Positions 52,031 to 61,351 of a stretch of 64,000 nucleotides of DNA are shown here, piece by piece. Location: assembly GCF_001078595.1 (NCBI RefSeq), contig NZ_LFTY01000002.1:2165773-2229772 (forward strand), read 5' to 3'. The stretch comes from Candidatus Rhodobacter oscarellae (lineage in GTDB: Bacteria > Pseudomonadota > Alphaproteobacteria > Rhodobacterales > Rhodobacteraceae). The translations under genes and the position numbers were made by a program. The notes under the pieces were generated by a model. That model ran no database searches, was not told the origin of the DNA, and was given only the letters and a program-made list of their open reading frames with translations. How positions within the stretch are numbered: position 1 is the first letter of the stretch; every line of letters begins with the position of its first letter.

Positions 52031-53085
52031 CCCTGCGGGCCGCCTTTCAGCACCAGGCAATCAGCTGCGAGGCTCTGGGCTCGCCCTTCACCGGTCGGCT
52101 GCTGCGGCTCTGCGCGCGCAACCTGGAACCGGGCACACCGCTGACCGACCGGCTGTTCGCTTGGGAGGGCGATATCTCGTCGCGCGGGCACTCGGTGCCG
52201 CTGCGGCTGATGGGGGCCTTGCACGCGATGGTGCTGGACGGCACAGCGCCAGAGTTGATCGCGGTCTACCCTCCCAACGCGGTCGCCTCGGATGCGGTGC
52301 TTTGGGAGACCGTCCAGGATGCGCTGTCCCGGCATGCGGCGCGGATCGACGCCTGGATCGACCGCCCGCCGCAGACCAACGAGGTCGGACGCAGCGCCGT
52401 TCTGATTGCCGTGGGGCATTGGCTGACCGAGCGGCTCGGCCTACCCCTGGTGCTGTCAGAGCTTGGCGCCAGCGCGGGGCTGAACCTGATGTGGGATCGC
52501 TTCGCCTTGTCGGCGCTTGGCCAGACATTCGGACCCGCCGCCCCTGCCCTGACGCTCTCGCCGGAGTGGCGCAGCGCCGTTGCACCCCCCGCGGCCTCGC
52601 CGCAGGTCATTGACCGGCGCGGCGTGGATCTCACGCCGCTGAACCCGCGTGACCCGGACGGCGCGCTGCGCCTGAGCTGCTACCTCTGGCCGGACCAGAC
52701 CGAGCGCTTGGCGCGCGCGCGCGCGGCGATCTCCGTGGCCGAGGCGCAGGTGGACGCCGCCGATGCCGCAGATTGGCTAGGATCGCGGCTCGCGGAGCCG
52801 CCACCCGCCAGCCCGGCCTGCCACCTGATCTACCACACCATCGCCTGGCAGTACTTCCCGGCAGAGGTCAGCGCCCGCGCGCGGGCCTTGATCGAGACCG
52901 CCGGGGCGCAGGCCACCGCGGACACCCCGCTGGCCTGGTTCTCGATGGAGGCTGACGACCAAACGCCCGGCGCGGCGATGGTGCTGCGGCTTTGGCCGGG
53001 CGATTTGCGCTTTGACATGGGGCGCACAGATTTTCATGGCCGCTGGGTCGACTGGCAGCCGAAAGAGGCTACACTCGAAGCATGA
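52027..53085 (+). CDS. DUF2332-family protein
   Basis: A 352-residue cytoplasmic protein of DUF2332: FQHQAISCEALGSPFTGRLL at the N-terminus, PNAVASDAVLWETVQDAL, LSELGASAGLNLMWDRF and a C-terminal WQYFPAEVSARARALIETAG. The GASAGLNL segment looks like a SAM- or nucleotide-binding loop, but the reaction is unknown. Start and stop overlap pth and the next gene (ATGA at both ends), so the three genes are coupled. Confidence 0.82.
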   Translation: MTLRAAFQHQAISCEALGSPFTGRLLRLCARNLEPGTPLTDRLFAWEGDISSRGHSVPLRLMGALHAMVLDGTAPELIAVYPPNAVASDAVLWETVQDALSRHAARIDAWIDRPPQTNEVGRSAVLIAVGHWLTERLGLPLVLSELGASAGLNLMWDRFALSALGQTFGPAAPALTLSPEWRSAVAPPAASPQVIDRRGVDLTPLNPRDPDGALRLSCYLWPDQTERLARARAAISVAEAQVDAADAADWLGSRLAEPPPASPACHLIYHTIAWQYFPAEVSARARALIETAGAQATADTPLAWFSMEADDQTPGAAMVLRLWPGDLRFDMGRTDFHGRWVDWQPKEATLEA

Positions 53086-53465
53086 GCATGGAAAAAGACC
53101 CCGCCCTCAACGTGCTTGGCGACCCGCTGGTGCCCTGCAGCCAGGACCCGCTGACCGGGTTCTTCCGCGACGGCGCTTGCAACACCTGCGACGAGGACCA
53201 TGGCAGCCACACGGTCTGCGCAATCATGACCGCCGAGTTTCTGGCCTTCTCGAAATATGTCGGCAACGATCTGTCGACGCCGATGCCTGCCTATGGCTTC
53301 CCGGGGCTCAAGGCGGGCGACCAATGGTGCCTCTGCGCGGCACGGTTCCTGCAGGCCCATGACGAGGGCTGCGCGCCGCAGGTCCAGCTGGCCGCGACGC
53401 ATTTTCGCGCGTTGGAGATTGTCTCGCTGGAGGTTCTGCGCCAGCACGCCCGCGACCAGCAGTAA
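53082..53465 (+). CDS. DUF2237-family protein
   Basis: A 127-residue protein with the DUF2237 pattern: LNVLGDPLVPCSQDPLTGFFRDGAC, CDEDHGSHTVCAIMTAEFLAFS, GDLSTP-like NDLSTPMPAYGFPGL, and DQWCLCAARFLQAH. Several conserved Cys and His could bind metal. Coupled to the DUF2332 gene (ATGA). Function unknown. Confidence 0.85.
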   Translation: MSMEKDPALNVLGDPLVPCSQDPLTGFFRDGACNTCDEDHGSHTVCAIMTAEFLAFSKYVGNDLSTPMPAYGFPGLKAGDQWCLCAARFLQAHDEGCAPQVQLAATHFRALEIVSLEVLRQHARDQQ

Positions 53466-53609
53466 CTTCGGCCGCAATAGACGCATCCAAGCCCGCGGCT
53501 CTTGGCCAAGAACAGCGCTCTTCCCGCCGGTCGCACCGCCGCACTACCCAACGCGACCCGAACCGAGTATTCTGCCGCCGAGCAGAACAACAATCGCAGG
53601 CAACGCTTG

Positions 53610-55145
53610 AAACCCATCCGCCTCATGGCTGGCATCTTCACGGTCGGCGTCTGGACGCTGGCCAGCCGCGTGCTGGGCTTTGCCCGCGACATTCTTTTGG
53701 TGGCGCTCTTGGGCTCCGGCCCGGTGGCGCAGGCGTTCCTGATCGCCTTCTCGCTGCCCAATATGTTCCGGCGCTTCTTTGCGGAAGGCGCCTTCAACAT
53801 GGCCTTTGTGCCGATGTTCTCAAAGAAGCTGCAGGCGGGCGAGGCGCCAGAGCGCTTTGCCCAGGACGCCTTCGCGGGGCTGGCGGGTGTGCTGGTGGTG
53901 TTTACGGGGCTGGCGCTGTTGGCGATGCCCTGGCTGGTGGCGGCGATGGCCAGCGGGTTCATCGGGGATGCCCGCTTCGACATGGCCGTGGTGATGGGGC
54001 GCATCGCGTTCCCCTATATCCTGTTCATTTCGCTGGCGGCGCTCTTGTCGGGCGTGCTGAACGCCACCGGGCGCTTTGCGGCGGCGGCGGCCGCGCCGGT
54101 GCTGCTGAACGTGCTCTTTGTGGCCGCGCTGCTGCTGGGCGACAGCATGGGCTGGGATCTTGGACTGGTGATGGCCTGGACGGTGCCGGTGGCGGGGGTG
54201 GCGCAGCTGGCGCTGGTGTGGGAGGCCGCGAGGCGCGCCGGCTTCACCCTGCGCCCCACCCTGCCCCGCCTGACCCCGGATCTGCGGCGCCTGGCGGTGA
54301 TCGCGGCCCCCGCGGCACTGGCGGGCGGCGTGGTGCAGGTGAACCTGCTGGTCGGGCGCCAGGTCGCCAGCTTCTTTGATGGCGCGATCGTCTGGCTCTA
54401 CACCGCGGACCGGCTTTACCAGCTGCCTCTGGGCGTGGTGGGCATCGCCGTGGGCGTCGTGCTGCTGCCCGAGCTGTCGCGGCGGCTGGCGGCGGGCGAT
54501 GACGCGGGCGGGCGCGACGCGTTCAACCGTGCAACCGAGATCGGCCTGGCGCTGACGCTGCCCGCGGCGGTGGCGCTTTGCGTGATCCCTGGGCCGCTGA
54601 TTTCGGTGATGTTCGAGCGCGGCGCCTTCGATGCGAGCGACACCGCGGCCACGGCCTGGGCCCTGGCGATCTACGGGCTGGGGCTGCCCGCGCTGGTGCT
54701 ACAGAAGGTGCTACAGCCGCTGTTCTATGCGCGCGAGGACACGGCCTCGCCCTTCAGATACGCGCTAGTGGCGATGGGGGTGAACGCGGCCGTGGCGATC
54801 GGGCTGGCGCCGGTCGTGGGCTTTACAGCGGCGGCCTGGGCGCTCACGCTGTCCGGCTGGGCGATGCTGTGGCTGCTATGGCGTGGCTCGCGGCGGATGG
54901 GGGCGACGGTGGCGCTGGACGAAAGACTGCTTTGGCGGCTGCCGCGAATCGTCTTCGCCTGCGCGGTGATGGGGGCCGTCCTGTGGGGGGGCGCATGGGT
55001 GCTGGCGCCCGCGCTTGAGACCGCGATCCTGCGCTACGCCGCCCTTTTGGCGCTGATCCTGTCCGGATGCGTGGCCTATTTCGGCGCGGCGCACGTCACC
55101 GGCGGGTTGCGGCTCGACGAGGTCAGGGCGGCGCTGCGCCGCTAA
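53610..55145 (+). CDS. murJ: Lipid II flippase MurJ
   Basis: A 511-residue membrane protein with 14 helices of the MviN/MurJ family, moving lipid II across the inner membrane for peptidoglycan synthesis. The N-terminus reads TLASRVLGFARDILLVALLG and the diagnostic NMFRRFFAEGAFNMAFVPMF follows. TTG 53610 with AGG six nt upstream gives MKPIRLMAG; ATG 53625 is the alternative. The essential Arg/Asp residues of the N-terminal half are kept. Confidence 0.95.
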   Translation, partial: KPIRLMAGIFTVGVWTLASRVLGFARDILLVALLGSGPVAQAFLIAFSLPNMFRRFFAEGAFNMAFVPMFSKKLQAGEAPERFAQDAFAGLAGVLVVFTGLALLAMPWLVAAMASGFIGDARFDMAVVMGRIAFPYILFISLAALLSGVLNATGRFAAAAAAPVLLNVLFVAALLLGDSMGWDLGLVMAWTVPVAGVAQLALVWEAARRAGFTLRPTLPRLTPDLRRLAVIAAPAALAGGVVQVNLLVGRQVASFFDGAIVWLYTADRLYQLPLGVVGIAVGVVLLPELSRRLAAGDDAGGRDAFNRATEIGLALTLPAAVALCVIPGPLISVMFERGAFDASDTAATAWALAIYGLGLPALVLQKVLQPLFYAREDTASPFRYALVAMGVNAAVAIGLAPVVGFTAAAWALTLSGWAMLWLLWRGSRRMGATVALDERLLWRLPRIVFACAVMGAVLWGGAWVLAPALETAILRYAALLALILSGCVAYFGAAHVTGGLRLDEVRAALRR

Positions 55146-55331
55146 GGCCTTGTGACCGCGGGACCTCGTATTTTCAACCTTGACATGTATTGAAAAACGC
55201 CTTTCACTCTAAAGGGTCAATCCGTAACTAAACCGCTGAAAATAGTTGTACAAAAACGCAACGGAAAGTCGATTTTAACCTTTGCGGATTACGCCAGTCT
55301 TGTTAGGCAGAGGCAAAGGGTTGGACCAGTC

Positions 55332-56096
55332 GTGCCTCGTTTTGCAGCAAATTTGACGTTCCTTTTCAAGGAATTCCCCTTTCTGGAGCGCTTTGAAGCC
55401 GCAGCCGAGGCTGGGTTCGAAGGGGCCGAGGTATTGTTCCCATATGACGACGCCGCGACCGCGATCGTCCGAAGCATGCGGCATGCAGAATTGCCCCTGG
55501 TGATGATGAATGCGCCGCCCCCGAACTGGGCCGGCGGCGAGCGCGGCTTTGCCGCAACACCAGGGGGCCGGGCGCGGTTCCAAAAGGACCTGCGGCGCAC
55601 CATGCGCTATGCCGAGCGCCTCAAGCCGCAGCATATCCACCTCATGGCCGGAAAGGCGCAGGGCGCCGAGGCGCGCGAGACCTACATCCGCAACCTCGCC
55701 TGGGCCGCCGCCGAAGTGCCCGAGCAGTCCTTTGTCATCGAGCCGGTCAACCCCGCCGGGACGCCCGGTTATTTCCTAGACAGTTTCGAGCTGGCCGAAG
55801 AAATCCTCGCCGAGATCGACGCGCCCAACCTGGGGCTGCTGTTTGATTGCTACCACGCGCAGCTTATCTGCGGTGATCTGATGGAGGCCTGGCGGCGCTT
55901 TGGCAAGCTTGCCCGGCATGTTCAGGTCGCCAGCGCACCCGGGCGCCGGGAGCCAAGCGAGGGCGGCGCAGACTTTCAATCCTTCTTTGATCTTCTGGAC
56001 GCCGAGGGTTACCCTGGCTTCGTCAGCGCCGAGTATCAGCCCCGTGGGCGGACGCGTCCTGGCCTGGATTGGATGATCAAGGGAACGGCTTCTTGA
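55332..56096 (+). CDS. hyi: Hydroxypyruvate isomerase family protein (Hyi/OtnI)
   Basis: A 254-residue TIM-barrel isomerase. It starts with GTG (PRFAANLTFLFKEFPFLERFEAAAEAGFEGAEVLFPYD), the standard Hyi N-terminus, and carries active-site Glu/Asp/His residues in FVIEPVNP, LGLLFDCYHAQL and HVQVASAPGRREP, ending SAEYQPRG. It may convert hydroxypyruvate and tartronate semialdehyde or 2-oxo-tetronate. The stop overlaps the next gene (TTGA). The upstream 186 bp is A/T-rich and probably holds a promoter. Confidence 0.9.
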   Translation: MPRFAANLTFLFKEFPFLERFEAAAEAGFEGAEVLFPYDDAATAIVRSMRHAELPLVMMNAPPPNWAGGERGFAATPGGRARFQKDLRRTMRYAERLKPQHIHLMAGKAQGAEARETYIRNLAWAAAEVPEQSFVIEPVNPAGTPGYFLDSFELAEEILAEIDAPNLGLLFDCYHAQLICGDLMEAWRRFGKLARHVQVASAPGRREPSEGGADFQSFFDLLDAEGYPGFVSAEYQPRGRTRPGLDWMIKGTAS

Positions 56097-56797
56097 AGAA
56101 ACCGATTGCGGTCTTAATTGGCGTTGGGGACGGGCTTTCGGCGTCCCTGGCGCGGGCCTTGGCGCCCGACTACGCGCTGGTGCTCGCGGCGCGCAGCAGC
56201 GCCAAGATGGCGCCCCTGGCTGAGGAATGCGGCGCCGAGACCGTGGAAATGGACGCCTCTGATCCGGCCGCCATGGCCGCGCTCTTTGCCGGTCTGCCCA
56301 CGTCGCCGCAGGTGGCCGTCTACAACCCCTCGGCGCGGGTGCGCGGCCCATTGGTGGACCTGGAGCCCGAGGAGGTGCGCCGCGCCGTCGAAGTGACCGC
56401 CTATGGCGCGTTTCTGATGGGCCAGCAGGCGGCCAAGCGCATGCTTGAGGGCGAAATGCAGGGCGACCGGCGCGGCACGATCCTGTTCACCGGGGCCTCG
56501 GCTGGGGTGAAGGGCTTCCCGCAATCCGCAAGCTTCGCCATGGGCAAGTTCGCCCAGCGCGGGCTGGCGCAATCCATGGCCCGAGAGCTGCACCCGCAGG
56601 GCATCCATGTAGCCTGGGTGAACATCGACGGCGGCATCCGCAACCCGTCGCGGCCCGAGCGGGTGGACGCCACCGGCAAGCCGGATTCGATGCTCGACCC
56701 CGACGCCATTGCCCGCGAATACCTCAACCTGATCAACCAGGACCGGACCGCCTGGTCCGAGGAGCTCAACCTGCGCCCCTGGGTCGAGCGGTTCTAG
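56093..56797 (+). CDS. SDR-family protein with altered catalytic motif
   Basis: A 234-residue short-chain dehydrogenase-like protein starting TTG (SD AAGGGA, coupled to hyi). The cofactor region is unusual (VLIGVGDGLSASLARAL), and the active-site stretch reads FTGASAGVKGFPQSASFAMGKFAQRGL: the expected Tyr of YxxxK is replaced by Phe (FAMGK). Such proteins may use another mechanism or have lost activity. The context is hyi upstream and an EamA transporter downstream. Confidence 0.8.
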   Translation: MKKPIAVLIGVGDGLSASLARALAPDYALVLAARSSAKMAPLAEECGAETVEMDASDPAAMAALFAGLPTSPQVAVYNPSARVRGPLVDLEPEEVRRAVEVTAYGAFLMGQQAAKRMLEGEMQGDRRGTILFTGASAGVKGFPQSASFAMGKFAQRGLAQSMARELHPQGIHVAWVNIDGGIRNPSRPERVDATGKPDSMLDPDAIAREYLNLINQDRTAWSEELNLRPWVERF

Positions 56798-56800
56798 CCT

Positions 56801-57694
56801 TTGAGCACCGCAGCGCCTCAGGACAATCCGCTCCTCGGCGTGGCGGCCATCGTCGGCGCGGTCACCGCACTTTCGCTGGGCGACGCGCTGATCAAGTCGC
56901 TGGGCAGTGACCTGCCGCTCTTTCAGCTCTTCGCGCTGCGCTTTCTGCCCATCGCTTTGGTCCTGGCGGGCTTCCTGCGCCTGCGCCGCCCCGGCGTGCG
57001 GCTTCTGCCCCGCGCGCCCGGCTGGGCCATGCTACGCAGCCTGCTGCTGACCATTATGTGGGCGGTTTACTACCTAGCGCTCTACCAAATGGAGCTCTCG
57101 CTGGCAGCAGCGATCTACTACACCGCGCCGCTCTTTATCCTGCTCTTTGCGGGCCCGATCCTGGGCGAGCGCCCAAGCGCGCTGGCCTGGGCGGCGGTGG
57201 CGCTGGGGTTCTGCGGGGTGCTGGTGCTGTTGCGCCCCGGCGGCGGGGCGTTCGGCTGGGCGGCGCTCTTGCCCTTCGTCTCCAGCGTGACCTACGCGCT
57301 GGCGATGGTGATCACCCGCAAGCACTGCCAGGGCGAGGACCCGGCGGCGGTCGCGCTGCACCTGCACCTGGTCTTCGTGGGGTTCGGCGTGCTGGGCGCG
57401 CTGCTCTGGCCGCTTGTCAGCCCCGATGCGGTGGTCTGGGTGCCCGTCGGCCCGCGCGAGGCCGTGGCGGTGGCCGCCCTGGCCCTGGCGGCGCTGATCG
57501 GATCGGTCCTGGCGGTGGTGGCCTATCAGGTGGCGCCCGCGGGGCTGGTGGCGCCGTTCGACTATGCCTACCTGGTCTGCGCCACGCTCTGGGGCGTGAT
57601 CTTCTTTGCCGAGCGGCTGGAGGCGCTGGCGCTGTTGGGTATGGCGATGATCGCGCTCGGCGGGATTTTGGCCACCCGCGCCAATCGTTCATGA
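56801..57694 (+). CDS. EamA/DMT-superfamily transporter
   Basis: A 297-residue transporter with ten helices in two EamA repeats (VAAIVGAVTALSLGDALIKSLG; ALLPFVSSVTYALAMVITRKHC). It starts TTG 4 bp after the SDR stop, so it belongs to the hyi-SDR operon. The second half has the usual PFDYAYLVCATLWGVIFFAERL segment. Solute unknown; the link to hyi hints at a small organic acid or sugar acid, as inference. Confidence 0.87.
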   Translation: MSTAAPQDNPLLGVAAIVGAVTALSLGDALIKSLGSDLPLFQLFALRFLPIALVLAGFLRLRRPGVRLLPRAPGWAMLRSLLLTIMWAVYYLALYQMELSLAAAIYYTAPLFILLFAGPILGERPSALAWAAVALGFCGVLVLLRPGGGAFGWAALLPFVSSVTYALAMVITRKHCQGEDPAAVALHLHLVFVGFGVLGALLWPLVSPDAVVWVPVGPREAVAVAALALAALIGSVLAVVAYQVAPAGLVAPFDYAYLVCATLWGVIFFAERLEALALLGMAMIALGGILATRANRS

Positions 57695-57768
57695 CAGATG
57701 CTGACAGGACGCTGTCAGTGGGGGTATGAGATAAGCACCTCATCAACTTGGATAGAGGAGTAAGACCC

Positions 57769-58149
57769 ATGGCATTCACCCCCGACAACGCGCTGGTCTG
57801 GTGCGAGATCCCCGTGACCGACCTGGCCGCATCGCAGGCCTTTTACGAGGCGGTCTTTGGGTATGAGACGACCCGCGACGAGACCGGCCCAAACCCGATC
57901 ATCATGTTGCCCTTCGAGGGAAAGGGCGTTGCCGGGCATCTCTACCCCGGCAAGCCGCCGGCGCCGGGCACCGGACCGACGCTGCATCTGCAGGTGCCGG
58001 ACACGGTGGAAGAGACGCTCGCGCGGGTCGAGACCGCCGGCGGCACCGTGGTGATGCCCGGCGCGGTCGAGATCCCGCCCGGCCGCTTTGGCTATGCGAC
58101 TGACCTCGACGGCAACTCGCTGGGGCTGTTCCAGCCCAAGGCCGCCTAG
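57769..58149 (+). CDS. VOC-family (glyoxalase/bleomycin-resistance-like) protein
   Basis: A 126-residue vicinal-oxygen-chelate fold protein: VWCEIPVTDLAASQAFYEAVFGY, PTLHLQVPDTVEETLARVETAGG, FGYATDLDGNSLGLFQPKA. It has GGAG upstream of ATG 57769 at good spacing. Glu in the second betaalpha unit is consistent with metal binding. It is followed directly by the WYL regulator, which may control it. Specific substrate unknown. Confidence 0.86.
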   Translation: MAFTPDNALVWCEIPVTDLAASQAFYEAVFGYETTRDETGPNPIIMLPFEGKGVAGHLYPGKPPAPGTGPTLHLQVPDTVEETLARVETAGGTVVMPGAVEIPPGRFGYATDLDGNSLGLFQPKAA

Positions 58150-58845
58150 TTGCGGCGCGCCGACCGCCTGTTCCAGATCGTGCAAGCGCTCCGGGGCGGG
58201 CGGTTGGTGACCGCCGGTGCTCTGGCCGAAGCGCTAGAGGTCAGCCAGCGGACTATATATCGCGACATCGCCGACCTGCAGGCCTCCGGCGTGCCGGTGG
58301 AGGGCGAGGCGGGCTATGGCTATGTCATGGCCGAGGGCTTTGACCTACCGCCGCTGATGTTCACCCGCGAAGAGATCGTGGCCCTTGTGGCGGGCGCCCG
58401 GCTGATCCGCACCTGGGGCGGGCTCAAGATGGCGCATGCCGCCGAGGAGGCGCTGATCAAGATCAACGCGGTGCTGGCAGAGCCCGAGCGCGCCCGCGCC
58501 GCCGCAGTACAGATCCACGCCATCCCCATGGGCGACCTAGACGAGAAGGCCCGCGCCCTGATCGACCAGCTAGAGATCGCCACGGACACGCGCCAGCGCC
58601 TGGAACTGGACTATCGCGACGCGGAGGGCACGGCGACCAGGCGCATCGTGCGCCCGCTGGGGCTTGGCTTTTGGGGCAAGGTCTGGACGCTCTTTGCCTG
58701 GTGCGAAACCCGCGTGGATTTCCGCATGTTCCGCGTGGATCGCATCGTCTCGGCGGATGCCAAGGACAGCTTTCGCCCCGAGAGGGGCAAGACCTTGGAG
58801 GATTTTCTGGCCCAGGAGGGCGATCACGGGCAGCGCCGCGACTGA
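58150..58845 (+). CDS. HTH_11/WYL-domain transcriptional regulator
   Basis: A 231-residue YafY-like regulator. The N-terminal winged helix is RLFQIVQALRGGRLVTAGALAEALEVSQRTIYRDIADLQASG, followed by a short middle helix region and a WYL domain (IVRPLGLGFWGKVWTLFAWCETRVDFRMFRVDRI). It starts TTG immediately after the TAG of the VOC gene, a likely co-regulated pair. The WYL domain may sense a ligand. Confidence 0.9.
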   Translation: MRRADRLFQIVQALRGGRLVTAGALAEALEVSQRTIYRDIADLQASGVPVEGEAGYGYVMAEGFDLPPLMFTREEIVALVAGARLIRTWGGLKMAHAAEEALIKINAVLAEPERARAAAVQIHAIPMGDLDEKARALIDQLEIATDTRQRLELDYRDAEGTATRRIVRPLGLGFWGKVWTLFAWCETRVDFRMFRVDRIVSADAKDSFRPERGKTLEDFLAQEGDHGQRRD

Positions 58846-58933
58846 GGCCCGGGTTTGGTCGTTGGTCCTTGGTCGACAAGACTGCGGGGCGGCGGCCGCT
58901 CAGCAATATCTGCGCGGCTCAGCGCCGCGCGCG

Positions 58934-59653
58934 TCACCTACGCGCCAGATCGACCGGCTGCGGAGCATCGCTGACATTTCGGGGCCAGCATTCCGGCGGA
59001 CCGCAAGAGATCTGCGCCGTGACCTCGCGGATCAGCTTCATGCGGATCCGGTCCGGGTAGTCCTCAAACGTGTTCGCGGTGACCACAAAGGCGCCTTCCC
59101 CGCGGATCAGGTTCTCCCAGAAATAGGCGGTCAGGTCGATCTCGCTTTCCTCGATGGCCAGCGCGTTCACCGCGATGCCAAGGGCGGCCAGCTCCGGGTG
59201 CATCGACAGGGGCGCGCGGCCCTCGTTCGAGCTGCCGTCGCCAGAGACGTCAATGATGCGGCGCTTGCAGAGCGGTGCGTCCGGCCATTGGTCCACCACA
59301 AAGGCCAAAGCGTCGCCAATCGCGGTGGAGAAGTTGCGCCAGCGCCGGGGCGCGGTCTCGATGCGCTGCGCCAGGTCCTCGGCGTCTTGGTAGCTGCGCA
59401 CGCGCGTCCAGGGGATGGTGACCTCTTGGCGCGAGGTGCCGGTCCATTGCACCAGCAGCACCGCCGCCTCGGCGCGCACCAGCGCCTCGGCCACGACGCC
59501 GTCACGCATCGCGTTGGCCAGCCCCTGCATCTGAATCTCGTACTCCGTCGGGTCGACGGAGCCCGAGATGTCCACCGCCAAGGCCAGCGCCAAATCGCAG
59601 GCGCGCGCGGGCAGAGACGCAAGCAGGCAAAGTGCGAGAAGAATAACACGCAT
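58934..59653 (-). CDS. DUF1194 von Willebrand factor A-like secreted protein
   Basis: A 239-residue exported protein: signal peptide (MRVILLALCLLASLPARA), then a VWA domain with an intact MIDAS start (ALAVDISGSVD) and Thr/Asp elements (FSTAIGDAL; IIDVSGDGSSNEG). Family DUF1194. A C-terminal Cys pair (SCGPPEC) may form a disulfide. It lies downstream of the PH-like gene on the minus strand. Role unknown, probably protein binding in the periplasm. Confidence 0.88.
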   Translation of the reverse strand: MRVILLALCLLASLPARACDLALALAVDISGSVDPTEYEIQMQGLANAMRDGVVAEALVRAEAAVLLVQWTGTSRQEVTIPWTRVRSYQDAEDLAQRIETAPRRWRNFSTAIGDALAFVVDQWPDAPLCKRRIIDVSGDGSSNEGRAPLSMHPELAALGIAVNALAIEESEIDLTAYFWENLIRGEGAFVVTANTFEDYPDRIRMKLIREVTAQISCGPPECWPRNVSDAPQPVDLARR

Positions 59654-59731
59654 GTAACAAGCGGTATCACGAACGCAGCGCTCGTCAACGATGTTCTCAG
59701 GCCTGCACGGTTCACAAAGCCGCGGGCGATG

Positions 59732-60244
59732 CTACGCGCCGCGGGTCTCTTGCAGTGCGTTCAGCGCGCACGCGATCTGGTCCCGCACCTGCCGCGCGCG
59801 CGGCAGGAACTGCAGCATGGTGGTTTGCCCGTCGTTAAACTGCACGCGCACCGCCCAGAACATCCAGGCGCGCGCGCGCCGGATCTCCACGAGCTCGACG
59901 CTCACGGGCGCGCGCTCCGCGTCCCTGTCATTCTCATAGATCAGCCGCTCTGAGGTGAGCCGCCACAGGTCGCCGCGCCGCCGGAGCCACTCCGATCCGT
60001 CCTCATAGGCGATGACCTGGTGCGCAAGCGACAACCCAAAGGCCGCCAGCGCGAAGTAGGGCGCATGGGCCAGCTCCGAGAAGTGGCCACCCAGCCCACC
60101 GGCGATCAGCATCCAGATCGACGCGATGAAAACGACCCTGCCGATATATATCCCAAGCACCGGGCGCCACTCGGCAAGAAGCGTCTCGCCGGGCCGCAGC
60201 TCTGGCTCTTGCTTGGGCTTGGGCTGTGGTTCTGGCTCAGCCAA
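59732..60244 (-). CDS. Small membrane protein with PH-like domain
   Basis: A 170-residue protein with a Pro/Glu-rich cytoplasmic start, two TM helices ([38 protein letters not shown]) and a C-terminal soluble region that reads like a bacterial PH/YdbT domain ([46 protein letters not shown]). TTG 60244 overlaps the pyrB stop by 8 bp; longer frames are within pyrB. Function unknown. Confidence 0.7.
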   Translation of the reverse strand: MAEPEPQPKPKQEPELRPGETLLAEWRPVLGIYIGRVVFIASIWMLIAGGLGGHFSELAHAPYFALAAFGLSLAHQVIAYEDGSEWLRRRGDLWRLTSERLIYENDRDAERAPVSVELVEIRRARAWMFWAVRVQFNDGQTTMLQFLPRARQVRDQIACALNALQETRGA

Positions 60245-61175
60245 GTCCCTGCCGCCGGTTCTGCGCCAAGAGATCCATCGCCGCCATGCGCACGGCGACG
60301 CCCATCTCGACCTGCTCTTGGATGACCGAGCGGTTGATGTCATCGGCCAAGGTGCCGTCGATCTCTACGCCGCGATTCATCGGGCCGGGATGCATCACAA
60401 TAGCGTCGGGCTTGGCCAGCGCGAGCTTCGCGGGGTCCAGGCCATAGCGGTGGTAGTACTCGCGCTCTGACGGGATGAAGCCGCCATCCATGCGCTCGCG
60501 CTGAAGCCGCAGCATCATCACCACATCTGCGTCTTTCAGGCCCTCGGCCATGTCGTCATATACCTCCACGCCCCAATCGGCGGCCCCTGCGGGCATCAGC
60601 GTTGGCGGCCCGACCAGGCGCAGGCGGCTCTCCATCTTGCCCAAGAGCAGGATGTTCGAGCGGGCCACGCGGCTATGGGCGATGTCGCCGCAGATCGCCA
60701 CGGTCAACCGGTGCAGGCGCCCCTTGGCGCGGCGGATCGTCAACGCGTCCAAGAGCGCCTGGGTGGGGTGCTCATGCCGCCCGTCCCCCGCGTTCAGCAC
60801 CGCGCAATTCACCTTTTCTGCCAGCAGGTTAACCGCGCCGGACTGCGGATGCCGCACCACCAGAAGGTCGGGGTGCATGGCGTTCAGCGTCAGCGCCGTG
60901 TCGATCAGCGTCTCGCCCTTTTTCACCGAGGAGGTCTGCATGGCCATGTTCATCACATCCGCGCCCAGGCGCTTGCCCGCGATCTCAAAACTCGCCTGCG
61001 TGCGGGTGGAGTTCTCGAAGAACATATTGATCTGGGTGAGCCCCGCGAGGCTGTCAGAGTGCTTATCGCCGCGCCGGTTCGCCTCGGCATACGCGTCGGC
61101 GCGGTCCAGAAGCGTGGTGATGTCCTGCGGGGCCAGAGGCTCGATGCCCAGAAGATGCGCGTGGCTGAAGCTCAT
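60237..61175 (-). CDS. pyrB: Aspartate carbamoyltransferase catalytic subunit
   Basis: A 312-residue ATCase catalytic chain for pyrimidine synthesis. The carbamoyl-phosphate motif is [13 protein letters not shown] (Ser56-Thr59), with the aspartate-side [12 protein letters not shown] and further Arg/Gln residues ([22 protein letters not shown]). A regulatory chain PyrI is not next to it, nor is a dihydroorotase gene. The stop overlaps the downstream membrane-protein gene. Confidence 0.96.
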   Translation of the reverse strand: MSFSHAHLLGIEPLAPQDITTLLDRADAYAEANRRGDKHSDSLAGLTQINMFFENSTRTQASFEIAGKRLGADVMNMAMQTSSVKKGETLIDTALTLNAMHPDLLVVRHPQSGAVNLLAEKVNCAVLNAGDGRHEHPTQALLDALTIRRAKGRLHRLTVAICGDIAHSRVARSNILLLGKMESRLRLVGPPTLMPAGAADWGVEVYDDMAEGLKDADVVMMLRLQRERMDGGFIPSEREYYHRYGLDPAKLALAKPDAIVMHPGPMNRGVEIDGTLADDINRSVIQEQVEMGVAVRMAAMDLLAQNRRQGLG

Positions 61176-61351
61176 GGGGTCCCTCGCTTGCTCTGGGCGG
61201 GCTTATAGAGGCGGCGCGGCGGGCGGGCAAGTCGGCGCCGACGGCGCCCACCCGGATCCATGATCCGGGGCGAATCGCTAATTTTCAATGAATTTCAGCA
61301 AGATAATCCCCGGGGTTTCAGACCAGGCGCGTGCGGCATAGGATTGCCGGG

